Assembly (NCBI GenBank): GCA_025774805.1
Contig: JALGZR010000008.1
Span: forward strand, 22,604-86,603
DNA length: 64,000 nucleotides
Direction of reading: 5' to 3'
From: a bacterium
GTDB taxonomy: Bacteria; ARS69
A program made the translations under genes and the position numbers. Shown in pieces: positions 46,349 to 59,760 of this stretch. The notes below the pieces were generated by a model that did not search any database, was not told the origin of the DNA, and worked only from the letters and a program-made list of their open reading frames with translations. Within the stretch, counting starts at the first letter, position 1. Every line of letters begins with the position of its first letter.

Positions 46349-47110
46349 GTGACCGGGACGGAACCGTCGATCGAGGTGTTCGTGACGCCGGCCGGCATCG
46401 GCGATCTCGAGGCCCGCGACCGGTTCTGCTTCGTGATCGATGTGTTGCGGGCCTGCACGTCGATCGCGTTCGCGCTCGAGGCGGGCGCGAAGGGTGTCAT
46501 CCCCGTCGGGACGATCGAGGACGCCACGCGTCTGTTCGGCACGCTCGATCGGGAGTCGACTCTCCTGTGCGGAGAGAGGGGCTCGGTACCGATCGAGGGG
46601 TTCCACCTCGGGAACTCGCCCGGGGAGTACGTCTCCGCCGCCGTCGAGGGGAAGACCCTCATTCTCGCGACGTCGAACGGGGCGAAGGCGCTCGCGGCGC
46701 TGAGCGGCGCGAAGGGCTGCGCGGCCGCCGCTCTCGTCAACGTGAGCGCGTGCGCTCGAGTCGCGCGCGGAGAGTCCCGGGTGACGATCGTCTGTGCCGG
46801 ATCGGCGGGTCGGTTCTCGCTCGAGGACTTCCTCTGCGCCGGAATCCTCGTCGAGGAGATCACGCGCCGATCGCCCGGGGAACCGAACCTGGACGACGGG
46901 GCGCGGACCGCCCTCCGGGTCGCGCGCGCCCTCACCGGAGATCTCCCCGGCTTCCTGAGCCGCACCGATCACGGTCGGACCCTGGTCTCCCTGGGCTCGG
47001 GCGAGGATCTCGTCCTGTGCGGTGAGCGGGATCGGTTCTCCACCGTCCCGGTCCTGCGCGACGGACGGATCGTCGCGGAGCGCATCCCGGAGCCCTCTCC
47101 GCCACGTTGA
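46349..47110 (+). CDS. 2-phosphosulfolactate phosphatase family (ComB-like)
   Basis: VIDVLRACTSIAFALEAGAKGVIPV; LLCGERGSVPIEGFHLGNSPGEY; LATSNGAKAL. Confidence 0.88.
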   Translation: MTGTEPSIEVFVTPAGIGDLEARDRFCFVIDVLRACTSIAFALEAGAKGVIPVGTIEDATRLFGTLDRESTLLCGERGSVPIEGFHLGNSPGEYVSAAVEGKTLILATSNGAKALAALSGAKGCAAAALVNVSACARVARGESRVTIVCAGSAGRFSLEDFLCAGILVEEITRRSPGEPNLDDGARTALRVARALTGDLPGFLSRTDHGRTLVSLGSGEDLVLCGERDRFSTVPVLRDGRIVAERIPEPSPPR

Positions 47111-47226
47111 CGGACCGCCCTCTCCCGGGGTATCAAGATCCGGGGTCGGGGCGGACGACGACGACGGGCCCCGAGGCCGCGCCCCGGACTGCGTGCCTCG
47201 GGAAGCCGGAGCGATCGGCGGATTCC

Positions 47227-49673
<2,447 letters not shown>

Positions 49674-49677
<4 letters not shown>

Positions 49678-52364
49678 GCGCTGCGGATCGTCCGGAGACC
49701 TTCGTTGCCGTCGACGGGACCGCGCTCGCCTATCGCTCCCATTTCGCGTTCATCAACCGCCCCCTGACCACCCGGTCGGGTGAGGTGACGAGTGCGGTCT
49801 TCGGTTTCATTCTCGCCCTGCGCCGCATCCTCGAGGCCCTCGAGCCGGACGCCGTGGTCGTCGTCTTCGATCCCCCGGGGCCGACGTTTCGTCACGAGAT
49901 GTATCCGGAGTACAAGGCGACCCGCGAGCGCATGCCCGACGACCTGAGGTCGCAGCTTCCCCGGATCGACGAGTACCTGGACGCGGCCGGAATCCCCCGG
50001 CTGGCGGTCGCGGGGTTCGAGGCGGACGACGTCATGGCCACCCTCGCAAGGCGGGCGGTGGAGGTGGGGATGACGGGACGCATCGTGTCGAACGACAAGG
50101 ATCTGATGCAGATGGTGGGGGGGAAGCTCGGCGTCGTGACCCTGGGCAAGGCGAGCGAGCCCCCGCGGCTGATGGAGGCCGGGGACGTCAAGGAGTCCTA
50201 CGGGGTCGAACCGGACCAGATCGTCGACTTCCTCGCCCTCACCGGGGACAGCTCGGACAACGTGCCCGGCGTCCCGGGGGTCGGGCGGAAGACCGCGGCG
50301 AAGCTCCTGGCCGAGCATCGCACGCTCGAGGCGCTCCTGGACGCCGCGCCGGAGATGAAGAAGAGCAAGTTGAGGGAGAATCTGCTCGCGAACCGAGACA
50401 CGGCCCGGAAATCCCGGCGACTGGTCGAGCTCGTCACCGACGTCGAGGTCGACGATCCCGGGTCCTTCCGTCCCCGGCCCGAGGACGCCGCAGCGCTGAA
50501 CGCGCTCTTCGAGGAGCTCGAGTTCCACTCGCTGAAGCGGGAGATTCCGACCGTCCGCCCGTCCGACACGTCCGGCTACGAACGGGTGGACGACGGGAAG
50601 ACCCTGGCGGCGCTGGCGAAGAGGCTGCGTGCGGCGAAGGCGTTCGCGTTCGACACCGAGACGACCGGGCTCGATCCGCTCCGCTGCGATCTCGTCGGAC
50701 TCTCGTTCTGCACCGAGGAGGGTCGGGCCTGGTACGTCCCGGTCGGCCACCGGGACGCCGCCAACGTTCCCTGGGACGAGTCCCGCACGATTCTCAAACC
50801 GCCTCTCGAAGATCCCGCGCTTCGGAAGTGGGGACAGAACGCGAAGTTCGATCTGCTCGTCCTGCGCCGGCACGGAATCGAGGTGAGGGGCATCGACTTC
50901 GACACCATGCTCGCCTCGTACGTGCTCGATCCGTCCCGCCGGTCGCACGGCCTCGACGACCTCGCCCGCGATTTCCTCGAACGGGAGATGATTCCCCTCA
51001 AGAGCCTGATCGGAACCGGAAAGTCGCGGATCCCGATCTCCGAGGCCCCGATCGACGAGGTCGTGAACTACGCCGCGGAGGACGCGGAGGTGACCTGGTG
51101 CCTTCGTCGGAGGCTCGAACCGGAGCTCGAGGCCGCGGGGCTGGACGGTCTCCTGCGGGATCTGGAGATGCCCCTGCTGGGGGTGCTCGCGGACATGGAG
51201 GAGTCGGGCGTTCGGCTGGACACGGAGTTCCTGCGGACCCTCTCCGCGCGAATGGAGCGGGAGCTCGACGTGGTCCGCGGGAAGGCGTGGAAGGCGGCGG
51301 GGGAGGAGTTCAATCTCGCGAGTCCGAAGCAGGTGGCCGGGCTGCTGTTTGAAAAGCTCGGCTTGAAGCCGCGTCGCCGCACGAAAACGGGACTCTCCAC
51401 GAACGCGGAGGTCCTCGCGGAGCTGAGCGCGGAGCACGAGGCGCCCGCCCTCGTCCTCCGTCACCGGGAGATCGCGAAGCTCAAGTCGACTTACGTGGAC
51501 GCGCTTCCGCAGATGGTGAATCCCGCCACCGGAAAGGTGCACACCAGCTTCCAGCAAGCGGTCGCCGCCACGGGAAGGCTCTCCTCCTCCGATCCGAATC
51601 TCCAGAACGTCCCCGTCCGCACGTGGGAGGGGCGGGAGATCCGGAAGGCGTTCGTTCCGTCGGAACCGGACTGGGTTCTGGTCTCGTGCGATTACTCCCA
51701 GATCGAGCTGCGCATCCTCGCCCACATGGCGCAGGACGCTCCACTGCTCGAGGCGTTCCGGAACCGTGTCGACGTCCACCGGTCGACGGCAGGGCTCATC
51801 TTCGACGTTCCCGTCGACGAGGTGACCGACGAGCAGCGGGCGCAGGCGAAGACGATCAACTTCGGCGTCATCTACGGAATGGGCGCGGTGAATCTCGGAC
51901 GATCCCTGGGGATCTCGACCCGGGAGGCGAGCCGCTTCATCGACGCGTACTTCGGGCGCTATCCGGGAGTGCGCGAGTTCATCGACCGGACGCAGGCCCG
52001 GGCCCGCGAGACGCTGACGGTGGAGACGCTCGCGGGTCGGCGCCGCCCCGTCCCCGAGATCGCGAGCGCGGATCACCGCACCCGCGCGTTCGGCGAGCGG
52101 ATCGCGGTGAACACCCCGATCCAGGGGACCGCCGCCGACATCCTGAAGATGGCGATGCTCGACGTGGCGAAGGCCCTGAAGCGGGAGAAGCTCCGCGCGA
52201 GGATGATCCTCACGGTGCACGACGAGCTGGTGTTCGACTGTCCCGAGGAGGAGCGGGAGGATCTCGTCGACGCGGTGAAGCGGGCCATGGAGGGAGCGAT
52301 GGAGCTCGCCGTCCCGCTCGAAGTCGACGCCGGGTGGGGCGCGAACTGGAGCGAGGCGCACTGA
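49674..52364 (+). CDS. polA: DNA polymerase I
   Basis: 5' nuclease domain, DETTG-type exonuclease motif AFDTETTGLDP, polymerase motifs DYSQIELRILAHMAQD and VHDELVFD. Confidence 0.96.
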
Positions 52365-53002
52365 TGGGGGGCGACCGGGCGGAGAGCGGACCGTTCGTTC
52401 TCGGGGTGACCGGGGGCATCGGGTCGGGGAAGACCGCGGTCGCCGCCATTCTGGAGAATCACGGCGCGCGCGTTCTGGACGCCGACCGCATCGTCGGGGA
52501 GATGTATGCGGGGGGGGAGCTCTCGGAACGGATCCGGGAGCGGTTCGGACCGGAGGTGATCGCGGAGACCGGGGCGGTCGACCGGACCGCGCTCGGTCGC
52601 ATTGTCTTCTCCTCCGACGAGGCGCGCCGGGCCCTCGAGGCGGTGGTCCACCCCGAGGTGCGGAAGAGGATCACCCGGGAGCTCGAAGGACTCCGGGAGG
52701 AGGGCTTCGACGGTCTGGCCGTGGTGGACGCGGCCCTGCTCGCGGAGGCGGAGCCGCCCTATCCGGTCGACGCCCTGCTCGTGGTGACGGCGCCGCTCGA
52801 CGTGCGGCTGGAGCGTCTGGAGGCGCGCGGGTTCCCCCGGGGGGAGGCGCTCCGCCGGATGGTCGCCCAGGCGAGCGATCCGGAGCGGCTCGCCCGCGCG
52901 GACGTCGTCGTCGACAACGCGGGGACGCTTGAGGAGCTGGAGAAGGCTGTGCGGCACGGCCTCGAGGGAATCGGACGGGACCTGAGGGGACGGCCGATCT
53001 GA
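52364..53002 (+). CDS. coaE: Dephospho-CoA kinase
   Basis: LGVTGGIGSGKTAVAAILENHGARVLDADRIV. Confidence 0.94.
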   Translation: MGGDRAESGPFVLGVTGGIGSGKTAVAAILENHGARVLDADRIVGEMYAGGELSERIRERFGPEVIAETGAVDRTALGRIVFSSDEARRALEAVVHPEVRKRITRELEGLREEGFDGLAVVDAALLAEAEPPYPVDALLVVTAPLDVRLERLEARGFPRGEALRRMVAQASDPERLARADVVVDNAGTLEELEKAVRHGLEGIGRDLRGRPI

Positions 53003-53149
53003 CCGCGCGGCGGGCGCGGGTCGTCCGCGTCTCGCTCCCGTCCCTCACCCGGCTCGGCTCCGTCGCGCCGCCGCGGAGACGGCCGGGATCCGCGGGCTTG
53101 CCTCCCCCTCGACCGCGCCTCCGATTCCTCGCCACCCGGATCTCGGCGG

Positions 53150-53178
53150 TTTCCTGGACCCCGGCTTCCCGCTAGACT
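53150..53178 (+). promoter_or_regulatory. Weak candidate prfB promoter
   Basis: TTTCCT-17 bp-TAGACT. Confidence 0.3.
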
Positions 53179-53254
53179 GCGGGGCAAAGCGAAGACGGCA
53201 CCCCGGTCCGCCCGGTGAGACCTGCGGGCGAGGACCCAAGGGAGGAGGGACCCC

Positions 53255-54386
53255 GTGAACGAGGAAGTGCGGAGGAAGATGGCCGACCTGGGGAAGCGGA
53301 TCGCCGACCTCGGGAGGTTTCTTTGACGTCGAGGCCCGGCGGAAGACGATCGAGGACCTCGAGGAGAGGACGACCGCCCCCGGCTTCTGGGATCGGACCC
53401 GGGAGGCCCAGAAGGTTCTGCGGGAGCTGAAGCTGGAGAAGGCCCGGGTCGCGTCGTTCGAGGATGTCGCGGGCGGGCTCGAGGACCTGACCGTTCTGGC
53501 CCAGCTCGCGGACGAGGAGGAGGACGACTCCGCGGCGGACGAGGTCCGGGAAGGACTCGAGGAGCTCGAGCGGACCCTGCAGGCCCTGGAGATCCGGAGC
53601 CTGTTCCACGAGGAGACGGACAGTCGGGCGGCGATTCTCACGATCAACCCGGGCGCGGGGGGCGTCGACTCCCAGGACTGGGCCGAGATGCTCCTCCGGA
53701 TGTACCTGCGCTGGGCCGACCGGCGCGGCTTCGAGACCGAGATCGTCAACGAGCAGCCCGGCGAGGAGGCGGGCCTCAAGGGCGCGGCCGTGGTCGTCCG
53801 GGGCGACTACGCCTACGGGTACCTCAAGGTCGAGTCGGGGGTGCACCGCCTCGTCCGGATCTCTCCCTTCGACGCGCAGCACCGCCGTCACACCTCGTTC
53901 GCGTCCGTCTACGTCTACGCGGAGGCCGACGAGGACGTGGAGGTCGAGATCGTCGACTCGGACCTCCGGTGGGACACTTATCGCGCCTCCGGAGCCGGCG
54001 GCCAGCACGTCAACAAGACGGACTCCGCGGTGCGCATCACGCACCTCCCCACCGGGATCGTGGTGACCTGTCAGACCGAGCGCTCCCAGCATCGGAACCG
54101 GGACACGGCGCTCAAGCTCCTCCGCTCGCGCCTGGCCCACCTCGCGCGGGAGAAGGAGAAGCGGAGGCGCCAGGAGCTGGAGGACGAGAAGAGCGAGATC
54201 GCCTGGGGCAATCAGATCCGCTCCTACGTGTTCCAGCCGTACACGATGGTGAAGGATCACCGTCTGAATCTGGAGAACGCGAACGTGCAGGCCGTGATGG
54301 ACGGCGATCTCGATCTGTTCATCGAGGCCGCCCTGCGGCGGGGAATCGGCGGCGCGCGGGTCGGCGCCGGGGAGGGAGGCCCGTGA
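53255..54386 (+). CDS. prfB: Peptide chain release factor 2, programmed +1 frameshift: join(53255..53323,53325..54386)
   Basis: GTG start after GGAGGAGG; N-terminus ...DLGRFL then CTT TGA C at 53321-53327 preceded by GGGAGG; +1 frame continues DVEARRKTIEDLEERTTAPGFWD through GGQ motif GAGGQHVNKTDSAVRITH. Confidence 0.95.
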
Positions 54387-55912
54387 CGGAGCGGATCGAG
54401 ACCCCTTCGACGGAAGAGGAGAACGACCAGATCCGGGCGCGCCTGGAGAAGCGGCGGCGGCTCGAGGAGGCCGGAGTCCCCGTCTATCCGAGCTCGTACC
54501 CCCTGACCCACTCCGCGGCCGAGGCTGTCGCCGCGTACGCGGACGACGCCGATCCGGTCGACGTGACCGTCGCGGGCCGGATCGTGGCGAAGCGGAAGAT
54601 GGGACGGTCCACGTTCCTCCACCTCCAAGATCGGAGCGGGCGGGTCCAGGTCTATCTGCGGAAGGACGGGGTCGGTGAGGAGGCCTACGAGAGGCTCGGT
54701 CTCCTCGACCTGGGGGACTTCCTGGGTGCGAACGGAGAGATGTTCCGTACGAAGACGGGCGAGATCACGGTCCACGCTCGGGAGTGGACGTTTCTCGGGA
54801 AGACCCTCCGCCCCCTTCCGGAGAAGTGGCACGGCCTCACCGACAAGGAGATCCGCTTCCGGCAGCGCTACCTCGATCTGATCGTCAACGAGGACGCGCG
54901 CCGGATCTTCGAGGCGCGGACGAGAATGATCTCCGCGATGCGGCGCATGCTGGACGGGAAGGGCTTCCTCGAGGTGGAGACGCCGATTCTGCAGCCGATC
55001 TACGGCGGGGCCGCGGCCCGACCCTTCCGGACGACGCACAACGCGCTCGGCGTCACGTTCTACCTGCGAATCGCGGACGAGCTCTACCTCAAACGCTGCC
55101 TGATCGGCGGTTTCGATCGGGTCTACGAGTTCGGCAAGGACTTCCGCAACGAGGGGATGGATCGCACTCACCAGCCCGAGTTCACGATGCTCGAGGTCTA
55201 TGAGGCGTACGCCGACTACACCGCCGGCATGGCTCTCATGGAAGAGCTGGCGCGCGAGGCCGCGCTCGCGGCGAACGGCTCCACTGTCCTCGAGCGGGAC
55301 GGACGGAAGATCGACCTCGGGTCGCCGTGGCGGCGGGTCGCGTTCTTCGAAGGTCTCGAGTCGACGCTCGGAGTGGATCTCTCGTCGATGGACGAAGGCC
55401 TCGTGCGGCGGACGTGCGAGGATCGGCTTCCCGAGATGCCCCCGGGGAATCCGTCGGTGGCGAAGATGCTCGACGAGCTCTTCTCCGAGCTCGTCCAACC
55501 GGAGCTGATCGAGCCGACGTTCGTGTACGACCACCCGCGGGTGATGTCCCCTCTCGCGAAGGCGAAGCCGGGGGCCCCCCACCTCGCGGAACGGTACGAG
55601 CCGATCCTGATGGGGGTGGAGGTCGGCAACGGCTTCTCCGAGCTGAACGATCCCTCCGAGCAGCGGGCCCGTTTCGAGGAGCAGCTCCGGCTCGCCGCGC
55701 GCGACGAGGACACGATGGTCCTCGACGAGCCGTTCCTGCGCGCGATGGAGCACGGAATGCCGCCGGCGTCCGGGCTCGGAGTCGGGATCGATCGCCTCAC
55801 CATGATCCTCTGCGGGATGGAGCAGATCCGCGAGGTGATTCTCTTTCCGGCGATGCGGTCGGAATCCTCCGACCCGACCTCTCCGCCGGCCTCCCCGGAC
55901 CGGTCGCCGTGA
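54383..55912 (+). CDS. lysS: Lysine--tRNA ligase (class II)
   Basis: RFRQRYLDLIVNED, PILQPIYGGAAARPFRTTHNAL, GFDRVYEFGKDFRNEGMDRTHQPEFTMLEVYEAYADY, GLGVGIDRLTMIL. Confidence 0.96.
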   Translation: MTERIETPSTEEENDQIRARLEKRRRLEEAGVPVYPSSYPLTHSAAEAVAAYADDADPVDVTVAGRIVAKRKMGRSTFLHLQDRSGRVQVYLRKDGVGEEAYERLGLLDLGDFLGANGEMFRTKTGEITVHAREWTFLGKTLRPLPEKWHGLTDKEIRFRQRYLDLIVNEDARRIFEARTRMISAMRRMLDGKGFLEVETPILQPIYGGAAARPFRTTHNALGVTFYLRIADELYLKRCLIGGFDRVYEFGKDFRNEGMDRTHQPEFTMLEVYEAYADYTAGMALMEELAREAALAANGSTVLERDGRKIDLGSPWRRVAFFEGLESTLGVDLSSMDEGLVRRTCEDRLPEMPPGNPSVAKMLDELFSELVQPELIEPTFVYDHPRVMSPLAKAKPGAPHLAERYEPILMGVEVGNGFSELNDPSEQRARFEEQLRLAARDEDTMVLDEPFLRAMEHGMPPASGLGVGIDRLTMILCGMEQIREVILFPAMRSESSDPTSPPASPDRSP

Positions 55913-57138
55913 GCTTCGAGTGGTTCGTGGCGTCGCGGTACCTCCGCGCCCGCGGTCGGTCCCGGTTCCGTTCCCTGATCACGGGACTCGCGGTCGGGGG
56001 GGTGACCGTCGGCGTGGCGGCGGCGATCATCGTTCTCGGAGTGATGAACGGCTTCACGCGGGAGGTCCGCAGTCGCATCGTCGGCACGAACGCCCACGTG
56101 GTTCTCCTGGATCCGGCCGAGGAGGGCATCGAGAACGCCGACGAGGTCCGGGTCCGCGTGGAGGAGGTGGACGGGGTGGTCGCCGCGGCTCCCTTCAACT
56201 TCGGCAAGGTGATGCTCTCCTCGGACTCGGAGGTGGAGGGAGGGATCCTGCGCGGTGTGAATCGGGAGGCCGAGAGCCGGGTGACCGACGTGCCGGCCCG
56301 GATCCTCCCCCAGGACGCGGGATTCGGCCGGCGCCCGACCGCGAGTGGAGACTCTCTGCCCGGAGTCGTCCTCGGGGTCGATCTCGCCGCCAAGCTGCGG
56401 GCCGGAATCGGGGAGACGATCGTGAGCACGGTTCCGAACGTCCGGCGCCGGGGGCTTCCCCGCATGCGCAGCTTCGTCGTCACCGGGCTCTTCGAGTCGG
56501 GAATCTACGAGTACGACGCCGCGCTCGCCCTGACCTCACTGGAGGCGAGCGCGGAGGCGCTCGGTACGGGAGACCGGGTCACGGGAATTCTCGTCCGGGT
56601 GGACGACATGGACGAGGCACCCGAGATCGGCCGGCGGATCGTCCGGGAGCTCGTGACCCCCGCCCTCTGGTCGAACGACTGGGTCCGGCAGAACCGGCAG
56701 CTCTTTCTCTGGATGAAGATCGAAAAGCTCGTGGGCTATCTGCTGTTCACGATCATTCTCGTGGTGGCCGCATTTCTCATCGCCTCCACGCTCATCATGA
56801 TCGTGCTCGAGAAGACGCGCGAGATCGGGGTGTTGATGTCCCTCGGAGCGGGGAGGCGGGGCGTGAGAAACGTCTTCCTACTCGAGGGGATCGCGATCGG
56901 GGGGACGGGGACGGTGCTCGGCTGTCTTCTCGGATGGCTGGGCTGTCTCGGCCTCGATCGATACCGCCTGCCGCTGCCCGGAGACGTCTACTTCATCGAC
57001 ACGCTGCCGGTGGCGCTCTGGTGGGGCGACGTCGCCCTCGTGTCGCTTCTGTCTCTCGGGATCTGTCTGGTCTCCGCGACCTATCCCTCGTGGCGGGCCT
57101 CCCACCTCGCCCCGGTGGAGGCGATACGGTATGAATGA
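55909..57138 (+). CDS. Lipoprotein-releasing ABC transporter permease (LolC/LolE family)
   Basis: FVASRYLRARGRSRFRSLITGLAVGGVTVGVAAAIIVLGVMNGF; C-terminal FtsX-like TM segments; followed by lolD. Confidence 0.92.
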   Translation: MSFEWFVASRYLRARGRSRFRSLITGLAVGGVTVGVAAAIIVLGVMNGFTREVRSRIVGTNAHVVLLDPAEEGIENADEVRVRVEEVDGVVAAAPFNFGKVMLSSDSEVEGGILRGVNREAESRVTDVPARILPQDAGFGRRPTASGDSLPGVVLGVDLAAKLRAGIGETIVSTVPNVRRRGLPRMRSFVVTGLFESGIYEYDAALALTSLEASAEALGTGDRVTGILVRVDDMDEAPEIGRRIVRELVTPALWSNDWVRQNRQLFLWMKIEKLVGYLLFTIILVVAAFLIASTLIMIVLEKTREIGVLMSLGAGRRGVRNVFLLEGIAIGGTGTVLGCLLGWLGCLGLDRYRLPLPGDVYFIDTLPVALWWGDVALVSLLSLGICLVSATYPSWRASHLAPVEAIRYE

Positions 57139-57877
57139 GAACGGGAGGGGGACGGCGGTTCTCGATGCCGAGGCGCTCCGGCGGGACTTCGTCTCCGGGG
57201 AGGAGACGCTCGAGGTCCTCCGGGGGGTCGACCTGCGGATCGAGGCCGGGGCGTTTCTCGCCGTCGTCGGGCCCTCCGGCTCGGGCAAGAGCACACTGCT
57301 CCACTGCCTGGGCGGTCTCGATCGTCCGACCGCCGGGTCGGTGCGGCTGCGAGAGACCGATCTGGCGACCCTCGGCGACGGCGCGCTGGCGCGCCTTCGC
57401 AATCGGGAGGTCGGGTTCGTGTTCCAGTTCCACCATCTGTTTCCCGACTTCACCGCCCGCGAGAACGTGATGCTCCCGCGACTGATCGCGGGGGAGTCCC
57501 GCGTCGAGGCGGAGGAACGGGCCCGGAGGCTCCTCACCGAGGTCGGTCTGGGGGGTCGGCTCGATCACGCGCCGGGAGAGCTCTCCGGAGGGGAGCAACA
57601 GCGGGTGGCGGTGGCACGCGCTCTCGTGAACGAGCCGTCGGTCGTCTTGGCCGACGAGCCGTCGGGAAACCTGGACCTGGCGTCGAGCCGCGCGCTGCAC
57701 GACCTGCTCGCGGAGCTTCGCGAGCGGAGCGGGGTGGCGATCCTGATCGCGACGCACGATCCCGTGCTCGCCCGCCGGGCGGACCGCGTGCTCGCGATGC
57801 GCGAGGGTCGGCTCGAGGCGGTGACGAGCGACGATCCGATGGAGTGGGTCACGTCCCCCGGGGAGGGGATCGCATGA
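57131..57877 (+). CDS. lolD: Lipoprotein-releasing ABC transporter ATPase
   Basis: GPSGSGKSTLLHCLGGLDRPTAG; LSGGEQQRVAVARALVNEPSVVLADEPSGNLD. Confidence 0.93.
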   Translation: MNENGRGTAVLDAEALRRDFVSGEETLEVLRGVDLRIEAGAFLAVVGPSGSGKSTLLHCLGGLDRPTAGSVRLRETDLATLGDGALARLRNREVGFVFQFHHLFPDFTARENVMLPRLIAGESRVEAEERARRLLTEVGLGGRLDHAPGELSGGEQQRVAVARALVNEPSVVLADEPSGNLDLASSRALHDLLAELRERSGVAILIATHDPVLARRADRVLAMREGRLEAVTSDDPMEWVTSPGEGIA

Positions 57878-58473
57878 AGTGCGAGCGCTGCGGAGAGAAC
57901 CCGGCCGAGATCGATTACACCGAGTACCGCGAGGGGCGTGCCTCGAAGCTCAAGATCTGCTCCGAGTGCGCCCGCAAGCTCGGCTTCGAAGAGGAGTCGG
58001 CTCTCCCGGAAGACGCGCCCGCGGGGGAGCCGCCGCCGGGTCCCGAGACGTCAGGGTCCTCGCCGCCCTCGCCGCCGAAGATCGTGGCCGCCACGGTGAA
58101 GGTCGTCGGGGTCCTCGGTGGCGGGGGGACCGCGTCCGGGGCGAAGCCGGAGAGCGAGGCGTTCGGACACCGGACCTGCCCGGGCTGCGGGCTCACCGCC
58201 GCGGAGCTGAAGGCGCAGTCCCTGTTCGGCTGCCCGAGGTGCTACGAGACGTTCGCCGAGGCGCTCGATCCCCTGCTCAAGAGAGTCCACGGAGCCACGA
58301 CCCACCGCGGGCGGCTGCCCGGCGGTGCCGTCGCGGACGCGGCGGACCCGGACGAGCTGCGTCGCGACCTGCGCGAAGCGCTGTCGCGCGAGGACTACGA
58401 AACGGCGGCCCGCATTCGGGATCGGCTTCGCCAGGCGGGAGAGCCGTTCGAGCCCGAGGGAGAAACGGAGTGA
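57874..58473 (+). CDS. mcsA: McsA-like zinc-finger/UVR-domain activator
   Basis: MKCERCGENPAEIDYTEYREGRASKLKICSECARKLGF; second CPGCG...FGCPRCYETF; C-terminal UVR LREALSREDYETAARIRDRLR. Confidence 0.88.
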   Translation: MKCERCGENPAEIDYTEYREGRASKLKICSECARKLGFEEESALPEDAPAGEPPPGPETSGSSPPSPPKIVAATVKVVGVLGGGGTASGAKPESEAFGHRTCPGCGLTAAELKAQSLFGCPRCYETFAEALDPLLKRVHGATTHRGRLPGGAVADAADPDELRRDLREALSREDYETAARIRDRLRQAGEPFEPEGETE

Positions 58474-59546
58474 ACCTCGACGCGCTCGCCAAGAGCACCG
58501 CCGGTTGGCTCGAGCCCACGGGCCCCGAGGCCGCGGTCGTGCTCTCCAGCCGGGTCCGGCTGGCCCGCAACCTTCGGGGGATTCCCTTTCCCCATCGGGC
58601 GACGGACGAGTCGCGGCGAATCACCTTCGATCGGGTGACCCAATCGGCCCTCGAGACGGGGCTTCTGACCCAGGGCGCGGTCTGGGACTTCGGCGAGCTG
58701 CCGGAGGAGGACCGGCGCCTGTTCGTGGAGCGGCATCTGGCGAGCACGCGCCTTCTGGAGGGCCGGGGACCCCGCGGTGTCGTGACGAGCGTGGGCGAGA
58801 CGCTCGGGCTCCAGGTGAACGAGGAGGATCACGTAAGGATCCAGGCCATGGTCTCGGGGTTGAACCTCCCACAGGCCCTGAAGGAGGCCGTCGATCTGGA
58901 CCGGGCCCTGGAGACGCGCCTCGACTACGCGACCCTTCCGGAGAGGGGGTACCTGACCGCCTGCCCCACGAACGTGGGGACCGGACTGCGAGCCTCGGTT
59001 TTGATCCACCTGCCCGCACTCGTGCTGGCCGGTGAGGTGAAGAAGGTCCACCGCGCCGTCAGCGAGATGGGAATGGCGGTGCGGGGATGGTCCGGGGAGG
59101 GCTCCGCGGCGCTGGGGGACTACCACCAGCTCTCGAATCAGCGCACTTTGGGCAAGACGGAAGAGGAGTCCGTCCTGGGGCTCGATCGGGTGGTCCGCCG
59201 GGTGCTCGAGCTGGAGCTGGAGGCGCGCCGTAAGCTCCGGGAGGATCGCTTTCGGCGTCGCCGCCTGGAGGATCGAATCCATCGCTCGCACGGTGTCTTG
59301 ACGCACGCGCGACTTCTCACGATCGAGATGGTGATGACGTGCGTGTCCGACCTGCGACTCGGTCGATGGATGGGGATCGTCGAGGACTTCTCGGAGTCGT
59401 TCCTGGGCCGCATCTCGCTGTTTTCCCAGTCGGCTCATCTCGCGCGCTCGGGCGGTGGAGAGATGGACGAAGAGGAAGAACGGTGGCGCCGGGCCGAGTG
59501 GATTCGCGCCATGATGCGGTCGGAGGGGAGCCGGAGCGCGGGCTGA
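58470..59546 (+). CDS. mcsB: Protein arginine kinase McsB
   Basis: ATP:guanido phosphotransferase motifs VVLSSRVRLARNLRGIPFPH, TACPTNVGTGLRASVLIHLPAL; overlaps mcsA. Confidence 0.92.
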   Translation: MNLDALAKSTAGWLEPTGPEAAVVLSSRVRLARNLRGIPFPHRATDESRRITFDRVTQSALETGLLTQGAVWDFGELPEEDRRLFVERHLASTRLLEGRGPRGVVTSVGETLGLQVNEEDHVRIQAMVSGLNLPQALKEAVDLDRALETRLDYATLPERGYLTACPTNVGTGLRASVLIHLPALVLAGEVKKVHRAVSEMGMAVRGWSGEGSAALGDYHQLSNQRTLGKTEEESVLGLDRVVRRVLELELEARRKLREDRFRRRRLEDRIHRSHGVLTHARLLTIEMVMTCVSDLRLGRWMGIVEDFSESFLGRISLFSQSAHLARSGGGEMDEEEERWRRAEWIRAMMRSEGSRSAG

Positions 59547-59708
59547 GAACGGCGGTCCCGGAGCGCGTCTTCAAGGTGTTCCCGGGTCTGGACGATGAAT
59601 CCCTCAGGCGGGAGCTGTGTCCAACCAATGAGCAACCGACCCTCCGGACGCGGACTGCCGGTTCTTCTTTGAGCGAAAGGCGGGTTTCGAGGGCGAAATG
59701 GGTGTTTC

Positions 59709-59717
59709 TGGTATAAT
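59709..59717 (+). promoter_or_regulatory. Extended -10 promoter of clpC
   Basis: TGGTATAAT 44 bp upstream of the ATG. Confidence 0.6.
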
Positions 59718-59760
59718 CGCGCCGTACCCAGATGTCCGGGAGGACGGGAGGTAAGAACGC

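Noticed and set aside
53003-53150. Possible degenerate fifth repeat copy (CCTCCGATTCCTCGCC) upstream of prfB
   Set aside because: Only a short match to the ATTCCTCGCC arm; no palindromic partner or TAGCC end, so not called.
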